NCBI GenBank assembly: GCA_958446785.1
Contig: CAUCXP010000014.1
Coordinates: forward strand, 1-14,526
DNA length: 14,526 nt
From: an uncultured Collinsella sp.
GTDB lineage: Bacteria; Actinomycetota; Coriobacteriia; Coriobacteriales; Coriobacteriaceae
Reading direction: 5' to 3'
Numbering within the stretch: the first letter of the stretch is position 1; the number at the start of each line of letters is the position of its first letter. The translations under genes and the position numbers were made by a program. The notes below the pieces were generated by a model that saw only the letters and a program-made list of their open reading frames with translations, was not told where the DNA came from and made no database searches. Below are positions 1-6,303 of the stretch, piece by piece.

Positions 1-1888
1 CGTTTTTTGCACGCCGATTGGTAAACATGGCCTTGGCCTGCGCATCGATGGTGATCTCCTCATTGGAGTCGATGGGGTAAACGCCCATGGACGGCCAGAA
101 ACCTACGCCGTCATCATGCCTGGCTACTGCCTCGCGAATGCGGTTATAGATTTGATGGACGATGATGTGCTTAAAGGGGAGGAGTACGCAAAAGTCATCT
201 TGGCCCCAGTACCCTGCGACGCCCATACCGGCATTCTCGATGTCCTTGAGGACTGTACCTACGTCGGCGAGCACGCGGTCGCCCTCGGCCTGTCCGTGCC
301 ATTCATTAAACAGGCGCATGTGGCCCATGTCGACCGTGGCGATGCACCAGGTGCCGTTGCGCCTTGCCTCGAGAAATGCGTTGGCGCGCCGCATAAACTC
401 GCTGGGTCGACAGAGGCCCGTGAGCGAGTCGATACGTTCGGCTATGGCGCTTTTGCGCTCCGCCTCGGGTATGGGGAGGCTGTCGTTGGGAACAAGCCCG
501 CCGGCCGTGCGAAGGCGACGGTCGAGTTCGCCTAAAACGGCGGTCGCTTGATGGGTTAAGTGCTCGTAAAAGGCCGGGACGACAAGGCAGACGGGAGTAA
601 TGGTGTCGCCTGCGATTCGAACAGGAGCGAAAACGGCCTCTTTAAGGTGGCAGGTCAGTTGCTCGAATGCCTCGTGGTCTAGGTCGTTGCTGAGCACGAC
701 GAACTGGACGCTTCGTGAACGGTAGACCCGGCTCCTGCCGCGGGTGATCGACAGCATGCGGCCTGCGTATTCGGCAAGCAGGTTGTCGACAGCCTCGGCC
801 CCGTAGAGCTCGTTGAGCTTTGTCGTGCCACGAACACGCACCGCTATAAGCCCTGTCTCGCAACGATCGCGGCGGCAGGCGTCGATGGCGTTGGCCAGCA
901 TGCGCTGCGTTCCGAGGCCTGTGGCGGCGTCGACGGTTTCGGCAAGTGAGTGGTTGACGAGCTCGCCGACATAGAGCGAGGGGACATTTCCGTCGCCGTC
1001 GATACGAAACCCGCGAGCACGGCAAAGGACGTAGTCGCCGACGGCGTTGCGCACACGATACTGCATGACGCGACGGTGCTTGGTGCCGTTGTAGACTTGG
1101 TCGATGTCGTTGATGCAGGCCTCAAGGTCGTCGGGATGGACGCGCGTTTTCCAGTAATCGCGACAGTTGTCTATGTGCTCCGAGGGAAGGCCAAGATCGC
1201 GCAAGGCACCTTGTGACCAAAGGGTGCGATGTTTGTCCAAGTTCTCGATAAAGAAATAACGGCCCTCGTTGAGCATCGAAAAGGCGTCAAAAATACGATC
1301 GCTTATTTCGAAGTCGTCGGCGTGGACTTGCGTGATATTGCGTCGATCGAGGTGCATGGCATGACGTAGCTTGTAGTCGTACATGCGATGGTCGGCATCG
1401 AGCGTCATGCGATTGGAAGCTTCGCCCAGGGCGGGGTCGGCATGTGACACTCCGTAGCTAAACGAGTGGGGCATCTCGGAATCGTTGTTTTTGAGCAGAA
1501 CCGTTCGGCAGTGTTTCAGACGTTCGGCGAGGTCGTCCTCGGTTGCAATCGTAGATAGGATGGCAAACTCGTCGCCGCCTATGCGAAACGCCGCTTCGCC
1601 CACCTTCATATACAGCTTAAGATAGAGACTTACCTGCAAGATATAGCGGTTGCCCTCGTCATGCCCAAAGACGTCGTTGCAGTGCTTGAGATTGTCGATA
1701 TCGATGAACGCCATGGTAACGGGGGCGTCCTGCTCCCAGAGCTCCTCGAGGGAACGGGCAAAGCCGCCACGGTTGCCAAGCCCGGTAAGCTGGTCGGTAA
1801 AGGCAGTCCTGATCAGATCCTCCTGCCGCTCGAGAAGGTCACGGACGGTCTTTTCGAGCGTTTCGGTGTAATTGCTGACAGTATCCAT
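1..1888 (-). CDS. GGDEF-PAS multidomain cyclic-di-GMP signalling protein (3' end outside window)
   Basis: I translated this from the minus strand. The ATG at 1888 is preceded in frame by a TAG two codons upstream, and the frame stays open for 629 codons to the window edge. A short N-terminal helix, possibly coiled (about 1-30), leads into a canonical GGDEF domain: TDQLTGLGNR at 31-40, the DIDN metal-binding region near 63-66, and an intact RIGGDEF motif with GGDEF at 104-108. A diguanylate cyclase makes c-di-GMP from two GTP. The inhibitory RxxD site before the motif reads KVGE, so product inhibition may be lost. A PAS domain follows at about 215-310, with HPDD at 251-254. A second GGDEF-like domain (about 310-450) has lost its signature; the matching region, near 390, reads SRSVQF. 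A third starts at DSLTG (487) and carries GQDDF at 562-566. An EAL domain could follow beyond the edge, but that is a guess. No membrane segment is visible. The Shine-Dalgarno site is poor. Confidence 0.88.
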   Translation of the reverse strand, partial: MDTVSNYTETLEKTVRDLLERQEDLIRTAFTDQLTGLGNRGGFARSLEELWEQDAPVTMAFIDIDNLKHCNDVFGHDEGNRYILQVSLYLKLYMKVGEAAFRIGGDEFAILSTIATEDDLAERLKHCRTVLLKNNDSEMPHSFSYGVSHADPALGEASNRMTLDADHRMYDYKLRHAMHLDRRNITQVHADDFEISDRIFDAFSMLNEGRYFFIENLDKHRTLWSQGALRDLGLPSEHIDNCRDYWKTRVHPDDLEACINDIDQVYNGTKHRRVMQYRVRNAVGDYVLCRARGFRIDGDGNVPSLYVGELVNHSLAETVDAATGLGTQRMLANAIDACRRDRCETGLIAVRVRGTTKLNELYGAEAVDNLLAEYAGRMLSITRGRSRVYRSRSVQFVVLSNDLDHEAFEQLTCHLKEAVFAPVRIAGDTITPVCLVVPAFYEHLTHQATAVLGELDRRLRTAGGLVPNDSLPIPEAERKSAIAERIDSLTGLCRPSEFMRRANAFLEARRNGTWCIATVDMGHMRLFNEWHGQAEGDRVLADVGTVLKDIENAGMGVAGYWGQDDFCVLLPFKHIIVHQIYNRIREAVARHDDGVGFWPSMGVYPIDSNEEITIDAQAKAMFTNRRAKN

Positions 1889-1942
1889 GTTCTAAGCGGC
1901 TTTCTGAGGTCGGGGCGGATTGCGTCGGGCGAGCTCGTTGTG

Positions 1943-1974
1943 TACATGCATCGTTGCTCAGCGCTTTGCATGTA
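1943..1974. repeat. 8-bp inverted repeat, TACATGCA / TGCATGTA
   Basis: Perfect arms lie at 1943-1950 and 1967-1974 with a 16-base spacer, so their centres are 24 bp apart, about two helical turns. This spacing suits a dimeric repressor site, but it could also be a weak hairpin in the GGDEF gene leader about 55 bp upstream of its start. No regulator is identified. Confidence 0.35.
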
Positions 1975-2162
1975 TCCAGGCCCCCGCCTTGCCGCGTTGT
2001 TGAGTTAATTTGCCGGCTAATGTTCGCTGTTGATAACAGCTGAGTAGTGTAAACAATAATGCACAATTGTATATGGGTGCACATGCTGTGGGCGGCTATT
2101 ATTCGACAAGCGGTAGCGCGACGATGCGATGTTCGATAAAAATGCGACTGGGACGATATATG

Positions 2163-2190
2163 TTGACGGGTATACTTGTCCCGTTTTAAA
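2163..2190 (+). promoter_or_regulatory. Possible sigma70-type promoter of the patatin gene
   Basis: TTGACG at 2163-2168 (5 of 6 to consensus) lies 16 bases before TTTAAA at 2185-2190 (4 of 6). A competing -10 box, TATACT at 2171-2176, is better by sequence but has no good -35. With either box, transcription would start downstream of 2129, which supports translation from 2213 rather than from the more upstream ATG. Confidence 0.35.
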
Positions 2191-2212
2191 ACGCAGAAAC
2201 GGAGATGGTCGC

Positions 2213-3082
2213 ATGGCACAGTCAAATATGACGCGCACGGTGGGGCTGGCGCTCGAGGGAGGCGGCTACCGCGGTATGTATACGGCGGGCGTGCTCGACG
2301 TTTGGATGGAGCATGGTTTGACCTGCGACCATATGGTGGGCGTCTCGGCGGGCGCGGCATTTGGCTACAACTTTAAATCGCGCCAGATCGGCCGCGCCAT
2401 TCGCTATAACAAGGCCTATTGCGCCGACAAGCGCTATGCGAGCGTGACCAGCTGGCTGCGAACCGGCGATATGTTCAATGCCGACTTTGCCTATCACGAG
2501 GTGCCTATCGAGCGCGATCCCATCGACCTGGAAGCATATCGCGCCTGCCCCATGCGATTTACGTGCGTGTGTACCGATATCGAGACGGGCAAGGCCGTCT
2601 ATCACGACCTGCCCTATGGCGATGAGCGCGATATCGAGTGGATTCGGGCGTCGTCGGCAATTCCCGTGGCGACGCGTCCTGTCGCCATTGAGGGCCGCAA
2701 GTACCTGGATGGCGGCGTGGCCGATTCCATTCCCAGCGCTTGGCTGTTTGCGCAGGGGTATGACCGCAATATCGTGGTACTCACGCAGCCGGCGGGCTTT
2801 GTGAAGCAGCCCAACAGCGTGATGCCCATGCTACGGCGCGTGTTCCGTCACTATCCGGAGTTTGTCGCAGCGCTTGAGCATCGGCATGAGGTCTACAATG
2901 CCACGCTCGATGACCTGGCACGTCGCGAGGCTGCCGGCGAGATCTTTGTGGTGCGGCCGAGCGAATCGGTGAAGGTGCCGTCGCTGTGTCGCGAGCCCGA
3001 TGAACTTGAGCGCATCTACCAGATCGGCCGTCGCGATGCGGAGGCGACGCTGCCCGCACTGGAAGCGTATCTGGCGGAGTAA
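2213..3082 (+). CDS. Patatin-like phospholipase family protein
   Basis: This 289-residue protein is a cytoplasmic-type patatin-fold acyl hydrolase of the bacterial group that includes E. coli YjjU. The three family signatures are present in order: the oxyanion-hole glycine motif GGGYRG at 16-21, the nucleophile elbow GVSAG at 43-47 with Ser45, and the second member of the Ser-Asp dyad in DGG at 166-168 (Asp166). The family cleaves acyl esters of lipids; the substrate here is unknown. I chose the ATG at 2213 because GGAG at 2201-2204 is spaced 8 bases before it. There is no signal peptide or membrane segment. The gene stands alone: the divergent neighbour is the GGDEF gene, and a strong hairpin terminator lies just downstream. 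All catalytic residues are intact, so it is probably active. Confidence 0.92.
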   Translation: MAQSNMTRTVGLALEGGGYRGMYTAGVLDVWMEHGLTCDHMVGVSAGAAFGYNFKSRQIGRAIRYNKAYCADKRYASVTSWLRTGDMFNADFAYHEVPIERDPIDLEAYRACPMRFTCVCTDIETGKAVYHDLPYGDERDIEWIRASSAIPVATRPVAIEGRKYLDGGVADSIPSAWLFAQGYDRNIVVLTQPAGFVKQPNSVMPMLRRVFRHYPEFVAALEHRHEVYNATLDDLARREAAGEIFVVRPSESVKVPSLCREPDELERIYQIGRRDAEATLPALEAYLAE

Positions 3083-3095
3083 GGGTCGCATACGG

Positions 3096-3138
3096 AAAGC
3101 GCATCCCAGAATGGACGTCCAAACTGGGATGCGCTTTT
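3096..3138. terminator. Bidirectional intrinsic terminator between patatin gene and thiE
   Basis: A 14-bp perfect stem pairs 3096-3109 (AAAGCGCATCCCAG) with 3124-3137, followed on the plus strand by a short T-run ending at 3138. Inside the loop sits a further perfect palindrome, TGGACGTCCA at 3112-3121. It is 13 bp after the patatin stop and 45 bp beyond the thiE stop on the other strand, where the trailing T-run is CTTTCC and weaker. It probably serves both convergent genes, more strongly the plus-strand one. Confidence 0.85.
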
Positions 3139-3183
3139 CGCTATTGAAGATATGGGGCTGCGGAGCAGCTGCTCGGTATGGGC

Positions 3184-3879
3184 CTATGCCTGCTGCCAGG
3201 TATCGACGAGCTCCTTGGCTGCGGCGTAGGGGTCGTCGGCACTGCAGACGGCGCTCACCACAAAGAAGCCGTCGACGCCGGTAGTCTTGAGCTGCGGCAG
3301 GTCGGCCGTCTTGACGCCGCCGCCCACCACGATGGGCACGGGGCTTGCCGCATGGAGGGCAGCCAGGTCCTCAAAGCTCTTGGTGATGATGGAGCCATCT
3401 GCCGCGCGTCCGCAGTCGCGCTTGGTCTCGGTCTCGTGGAGCGGGCCCACGCCCAGGTAGTCGACCAGGCTCATGTCGGCGGTCTTGACGTACTCGAGCA
3501 TCTCCTCGCAGCGGGCGGAAAGGCCCACGATGGCGTCGGGTCCCAGAAGCTTGCGGCAGACCTCGACGGGAATATCGCTCTGACCCACGTGCACGCCGTC
3601 GACAGCGATGCCCTGCTCGCGCGCGGCGAGCACGCAGTCCAGGCGGTCATCGATTAGCAAGGCGACCTGGCCGGTCTTGCCGGCCTGCGCGATAGCCTGC
3701 GCGGCGTCGCCCGTCAACGCGATGATCTCGCGGGCGCTTGCCACCTTGGAGCGCACTTGGATGCAGGTAAAGCCGGCGTCGAGTGCCTGGGCTACCACAT
3801 CGCCTACAGGGCGTCCGAGGGTGTTTTCGGGGCCGAGTACCAGATAAGCCGAGATATCGAGGTTGTCGCGGATGCTCAT
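3184..3879 (-). CDS. thiE: Thiamine phosphate synthase ThiE
   Basis: This 231-residue TIM-barrel enzyme joins HMP diphosphate and hydroxyethylthiazole phosphate to give thiamine phosphate. Recognisable ThiE elements in order are QVRSK at 41-45 (Arg and Lys of the usual Q-x-R-x-K), LLIDDR at 74-79 in place of the common INDR, GVHVGQSD at 95-102, VGLSAR at 118-123, YLGVGPLHETETK at 141-153 (phosphate-binding G-P and T-x-T-K), VVGGGV at 184-189 and VSAV at 208-211. Length is slightly above the usual 205-220. It is the last gene of the riboswitch operon: its ATG overlaps the preceding stop as ATGA, and a GGAGGA ribosome binding site lies inside that upstream gene, which suggests translational coupling. 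All key residues look present. Confidence 0.95.
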   Translation of the reverse strand: MSIRDNLDISAYLVLGPENTLGRPVGDVVAQALDAGFTCIQVRSKVASAREIIALTGDAAQAIAQAGKTGQVALLIDDRLDCVLAAREQGIAVDGVHVGQSDIPVEVCRKLLGPDAIVGLSARCEEMLEYVKTADMSLVDYLGVGPLHETETKRDCGRAADGSIITKSFEDLAALHAASPVPIVVGGGVKTADLPQLKTTGVDGFFVVSAVCSADDPYAAAKELVDTWQQA

Positions 3880-4217
3880 CGTGCTTCCTCCTGCTTTTTG
3901 ATCTGTGCTTCCATGCGCTCGAGTTTGCCGGTCATGGTGTCGGTAAATCCGGGTCGAATATCGGCTTTGAGCACGACTTCGGTACGGATGCCCTTACTCG
4001 CCAACACAAAGGTTGCGTCGCGCACGACCTGCATGACCTCGTCCCAGTCGCCCTCGATCTCGGTGAACATCGAGGTGGTGCGGTTGGGAAGGCCGCTCTC
4101 GCGAATGACGCGCACGACCTCGGCGACCTCGGCGGATAGCTCGTCGCCGGTGCCGCACGGGGCGATGGCTACGGCAACGAGCGTGTTCATACCGGCATTG
4201 GTTGCGGGCTCGGACAT
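3876..4217 (-). CDS. MTH1187/DUF77-family thiamine-binding protein
   Basis: A small 113-residue protein of the MTH1187 (DUF77, PF01910) family, ferredoxin-like fold proteins reported to bind thiamine-type ligands. Family features include the opening strand VAVAIAPCGTGDELSAEV, an SGLPNRTTSMFTEIEGDWDEVM block and a C-terminal half with VLASKGIRTEVVLKADIRPG. I chose the start at 4217 because GAGGAGG sits directly before it, within the end of thiM; an internal Met at residue 10 is a less likely start. The gene is 3 bp after thiM and overlaps thiE by 4 bp, so it shares their TPP control. It is probably soluble. Its role is not settled: a thiamine or thiazole carrier, sensor or buffer is an inference from ligand binding and context. 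It lacks a signal peptide and is not a transporter subunit on its own. Confidence 0.85.
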   Translation of the reverse strand: MSEPATNAGMNTLVAVAIAPCGTGDELSAEVAEVVRVIRESGLPNRTTSMFTEIEGDWDEVMQVVRDATFVLASKGIRTEVVLKADIRPGFTDTMTGKLERMEAQIKKQEEAR

Positions 4218-4220
4218 GGC

Positions 4221-5060
4221 TTATGCCTCCTCGAACTCGAGTTGGTTGTTGGCGATGTCCTGGGCGGTCGCGCGGTAGAGCTCGTCGATAAAGGCGACCT
4301 TAAAGCTTGCCGGGGCATCGGCAACGGCGGCGGCACGCGTGCCGGCAACGTTGTAGACGGCGGTGCCGCAGACGGCTGCCGTAAACGGGTCGGCGGCGCA
4401 GGCGTACACGGCCAGCACGCCGCCCTGCGAGCAGCCGCAGCCGGTGATCTTGGACATGAGCGGGCTGCCGCCGTGGGATTTGGCCACGGTCGTGCCGTCG
4501 GTGATCAGGTCGACTTCGCCCGAGACCACTACGGCGCCGCCGGTGTAGCGGGCGAGCGCCACGGCGGCATCGCGGGCGGCGTCTACCGTGTCGGTGGTAT
4601 CGACGCCGCGCACGCGGCTCAGATCGGCAGCCTCACCCTCAAGACCCCACAGGCCGGCGAGCGCGATAATCTCGGAGGCGTTGCCGCGCACGATGGCGGG
4701 TTTGTACTGCTTGAGTTCGCCTACCAGCTGGGTGCGCAGGCTGCCGATGCCCAAGCCCACCGGATCGAGCACCCAGGGCTTGCCGGCGTCGTGGGCCGCC
4801 TTGGCCGCGCGGGGAATCGTCTGCTCGTAGATGGGGAAGAGCGTTCCCATGTTCAGATAGATGGCACCGCCGCCGGCAACGAGTGCCTCGCCCTCGTCGG
4901 GCAGATAGACCATGGCGGCCGAACCGCCCACGGCGAGCTGAGCGTTGGCGACAAAATCAATCGTCACCGTGTTGGTGATGGAGCCGGCCATGGGATTGGT
5001 GGCACGAATCTCCTCCACGGCCTTGACCACGTTTTGCTTAAGCTGTTCCGAATCGATCAC
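4221..5060 (-). CDS. thiM: Hydroxyethylthiazole kinase ThiM (GTG start)
   Basis: This 279-residue ribokinase-like enzyme phosphorylates 4-methyl-5-(2-hydroxyethyl)thiazole, the salvage route to the thiazole half of thiamine. Family features are NTVT at 30-33, NAQLAVGGSAAM at 39-50, LNMGTL at 69-74, VLDPVGLG at 97-104, RGNASEI at 125-131, VVSGEVDLITDG at 178-189 and the glycine-rich anion hole with the catalytic region SKITGCGC at 203-210. The frame is open upstream to 5174, but that part is the TPP riboswitch and its terminator, not protein. I take the GTG at 5060, which has AAGGAGG 8 bases upstream; the protein then has the usual ThiM length. It is the first gene of the thiM-DUF77-thiE operon. 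No thiD is in the window, so HMP phosphate kinase must come from elsewhere if the pathway is complete. Confidence 0.95.
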   Translation of the reverse strand: MIDSEQLKQNVVKAVEEIRATNPMAGSITNTVTIDFVANAQLAVGGSAAMVYLPDEGEALVAGGGAIYLNMGTLFPIYEQTIPRAAKAAHDAGKPWVLDPVGLGIGSLRTQLVGELKQYKPAIVRGNASEIIALAGLWGLEGEAADLSRVRGVDTTDTVDAARDAAVALARYTGGAVVVSGEVDLITDGTTVAKSHGGSPLMSKITGCGCSQGGVLAVYACAADPFTAAVCGTAVYNVAGTRAAAVADAPASFKVAFIDELYRATAQDIANNQLEFEEA

Positions 5061-5065
5061 TGCAC

Positions 5066-5080
5066 ATGCCTCCTTGGCAT
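5066..5080 (-). promoter_or_regulatory. Small hairpin holding the thiM ribosome binding site
   Basis: On the minus strand ATGCC (5080-5076) can pair with GGCAT (5070-5066) around the loop AAGGA. The stem therefore contains the last two G residues of the AAGGAGG Shine-Dalgarno sequence, and the GTG start lies 5 bases beyond the hairpin. It may modulate initiation at thiM. The stem is short, so a role is uncertain. Confidence 0.35.
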
Positions 5081-5082
5081 AG

Positions 5083-5112
5083 AAAAGGGGCGCTGTGCAT
5101 AGACAGCGCCCC
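5083..5112 (-). terminator. Riboswitch-controlled intrinsic terminator of the thiM operon
   Basis: On the minus strand a perfect 10-bp GC-rich stem, GGGGCGCTGT (5112-5103) with ACAGCGCCCC (5096-5087), has a six-base loop and is followed by TTTT (5086-5083). It lies 10 bases after the TPP aptamer and 22 bases before the thiM start. This is the normal arrangement for a TPP riboswitch that stops transcription when the ligand is bound. Confidence 0.9.
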
Positions 5113-5122
5113 TGTAAAGGCG

Positions 5123-5218
5123 GCATGCTCCCTACGCCAGCATTAACTGACAGGTTCAAAGGATTGGGCCCCATGCCCTCTCAGCCTTGTGGTTTGCACC
5201 GCCGGCACTCCCGCATCG
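5123..5218 (-). promoter_or_regulatory. TPP riboswitch (THI element)
   Basis: The minus strand carries the conserved TPP aptamer core in order: GCGGGAGTGCC at the 5' side, GGCTGAGAGG for the pyrimidine-sensing arm, CCTTTGAACCTG, then TTAATGCTGGCGTAGGGAG at the 3' side. The closing P1 stem can form between ATGC (5216-5213) and GCAT (5128-5125). Binding of thiamine diphosphate is known to stabilise this fold; here it would let the adjacent terminator form and switch off thiM, the DUF77 gene and thiE. The variable P3 region is short. Confidence 0.96.
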
Positions 5219-5232
5219 AATCTGTTGACCCT

Positions 5233-5261
5233 ATACTAGCGCACCTGCCAAAAAGGGACAG
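5233..5261 (-). promoter_or_regulatory. Weak candidate promoter of the thiM operon
   Basis: TAGTAT on the minus strand (5238-5233) is a plausible -10 box about 15 bases before the aptamer. The hexamer 17 bases upstream is CTGTCC (5261-5256), only 3 of 6 to TTGACA, and lies inside the arm of the inverted-repeat element. A promoter must lie in this short region, but the exact boxes are uncertain. Confidence 0.25.
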
Positions 5262-5344
5262 GTTTATTTTGGCAGGTAACAACTGGGGCTTTGCGTTTTC
5301 CCAGATAAAACCTGCCAAAATAAACCTGTCCCTTATTGGCAGGT
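5243..5344. repeat. 102-bp REPIN/MITE-like inverted-repeat element
   Basis: Two 35-bp arms, 5243-5277 and 5310-5344, are inverted copies differing at one position (5251 against 5336). Each arm begins ACCTGCC, ends GGCAGGT and contains GGGACAGG or its complement, so each arm is itself partly palindromic (ACCTGCCAA with TTGGCAGGT). The 32-base centre contains a further inverted pair, CTGGG (5283-5287) and CCCAG (5300-5304). The whole element can fold into one long hairpin. This matches the structure of REPINs, two REP sequences in opposite orientation, or of a small non-autonomous MITE. No transposase is in the window and I cannot count genomic copies from here. Confidence 0.85.
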
Positions 5345-5353
5345 CGTTACAAT
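5326..5353 (+). promoter_or_regulatory. Weak candidate promoter of the HAD-LysR operon
   Basis: TACAAT at 5348-5353 is a good -10 match, 31 bases before the ATG at 5385. The hexamer 16 bases upstream is CTGTCC (5326-5331), again inside the arm of the inverted-repeat element and a poor -35. This mirrors the arrangement on the thiM side. Confidence 0.25.
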
Positions 5354-5384
5354 GGATGGGATTAAGAATGACCGAGGGGACCTC

Positions 5385-6293
5385 ATGATCAAACTTGTGC
5401 TGACCGATATGGACGATACGCTGATTCCAGCCGGGCATGACGGCGCCAGCGACTACGCCATCGAGGGCATTCATGCCATGCAGGCGGCGGGTCTGCACTT
5501 TGGCCCGGTTTCGGGTCGCCAGCCGTCCGCGATGGGCTGGATGTTCAAAAATCGTTCCGAGTGCTTTTCGACCGGCGCGTTCTGCAACGGCCAGGTCATG
5601 TTTGTCGACGGTCAGGCGGTCGCTTCGCGCGCGACCGACAACGATGCCCTGATGCGTCTGGCAGACTACCTGGAGCAAGAGACCGACGATACGTACTTGA
5701 AGGTCTACAGCCTGGGTGATGACTTTTGGAATAACGATGCCTATTGCGTGACGAGCGATCCCGAGCGTGTGCGTCGCGCTATGGAGTCGGGCGGCAATGC
5801 GTGGCTCAAAGGCGAAGAGGCTCCGTGCCGTCCTGTTGTCGATGATGCGCCGGTGTTCAAGGCGAATATCTGGAGTGCCCGTTCACGTGAGGAGCTCGCG
5901 GAGCTGCGCGAGCGCGTTGCCGCTGAGGTGCCGGAACTCTCGCTCGTGTTTCCCAACAACCGTGTGCGCCTGTTTGACATCCTTCCGGCCGGTTGGGACA
6001 AGGGCTGCGCTGCGCTGGAGCTGGCGCGCGCTTTGGGTCTGACGCCCGATGAGGTGGCCGTATTTGGCGATTCCGATAACGATTTGCCCATGATCGATGC
6101 CGTTCCCAACTCCGTTGCAGTCGCCAATGCCAACGAGGCCGTCACGGCTGCCGCGCGCTGGCATATCGGCGCTGCGGCAGACGATGCGGTCGCCGGGGCT
6201 CTGCATCAGATTGCCGTCTGTGCCGCGACGGGGGAGATGCCGCCGTTTATGCGTCAGATGGATGCGACGGGTTTCGACGTCACGAACGTCTAG
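5385..6293 (+). CDS. Cof-type HAD-IIB family phosphatase
   Basis: A 302-residue haloacid-dehalogenase superfamily hydrolase of the Cof/YidA type (PF08282), which dephosphorylate small phosphometabolites in the cytoplasm. All four HAD motifs are visible: the nucleophile motif DMDDT at 8-12, the Ser motif PVSGR at 41-45, Lys206 in GWDKG, and the acidic motif GDSDND at 228-233. The long insert between motifs II and III is the type II cap that sets substrate choice. I chose the ATG at 5385 over an in-frame ATG at 5352, because AGGGG lies just upstream and family members start with a similar strand (MIKLVLTDMDDT). The gene is followed after 10 bp by the LysR gene, probably co-transcribed. The substrate is unknown; nearby thiamine genes invite the idea of a thiamine-pathway phosphatase, but nothing in the sequence shows it. 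Confidence 0.9.
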   Translation: MIKLVLTDMDDTLIPAGHDGASDYAIEGIHAMQAAGLHFGPVSGRQPSAMGWMFKNRSECFSTGAFCNGQVMFVDGQAVASRATDNDALMRLADYLEQETDDTYLKVYSLGDDFWNNDAYCVTSDPERVRRAMESGGNAWLKGEEAPCRPVVDDAPVFKANIWSARSREELAELRERVAAEVPELSLVFPNNRVRLFDILPAGWDKGCAALELARALGLTPDEVAVFGDSDNDLPMIDAVPNSVAVANANEAVTAAARWHIGAAADDAVAGALHQIAVCAATGEMPPFMRQMDATGFDVTNV

Positions 6294-6303
6294 GGAGAAA
6301 GCT

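Larger units (their letters stand above)
1889..2212. other. Intergenic region between divergent GGDEF and patatin genes
   Basis: This stretch of 324 bases is more AT-rich than its flanks, especially 2001-2190, as expected of a divergent promoter region. It holds an 8-bp inverted repeat (1943-1974) and a possible promoter for the patatin gene (2163-2190). An in-frame upstream extension of the patatin frame to 2129 has no ribosome binding site and lies over the promoter, so I do not call it coding. I see no RNA gene and no convincing promoter for the minus-strand GGDEF gene. Confidence 0.6.

Noticed and set aside
2129..2212. Upstream extension of the patatin gene to an ATG at 2129
   Set aside because: It lacks a ribosome binding site and overlaps the likely promoter; the ATG at 2213 has GGAG at good spacing.
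4242..5102. A 286-codon open frame on the plus strand opposite thiM
   Set aside because: It is antisense to a clear thiM and runs into the riboswitch terminator; its Gly/His-rich composition is a shadow pattern.
5061..5174. Upstream extension of thiM to an ATG at 5174
   Set aside because: The extra 38 codons coincide with the 3' part of the TPP aptamer and its terminator, and the GTG at 5060 has a strong ribosome binding site.
5243..5344. Possible CRISPR repeat-spacer unit
   Set aside because: There are only two copies and they are inverted, not direct; no third repeat or cas gene is present.
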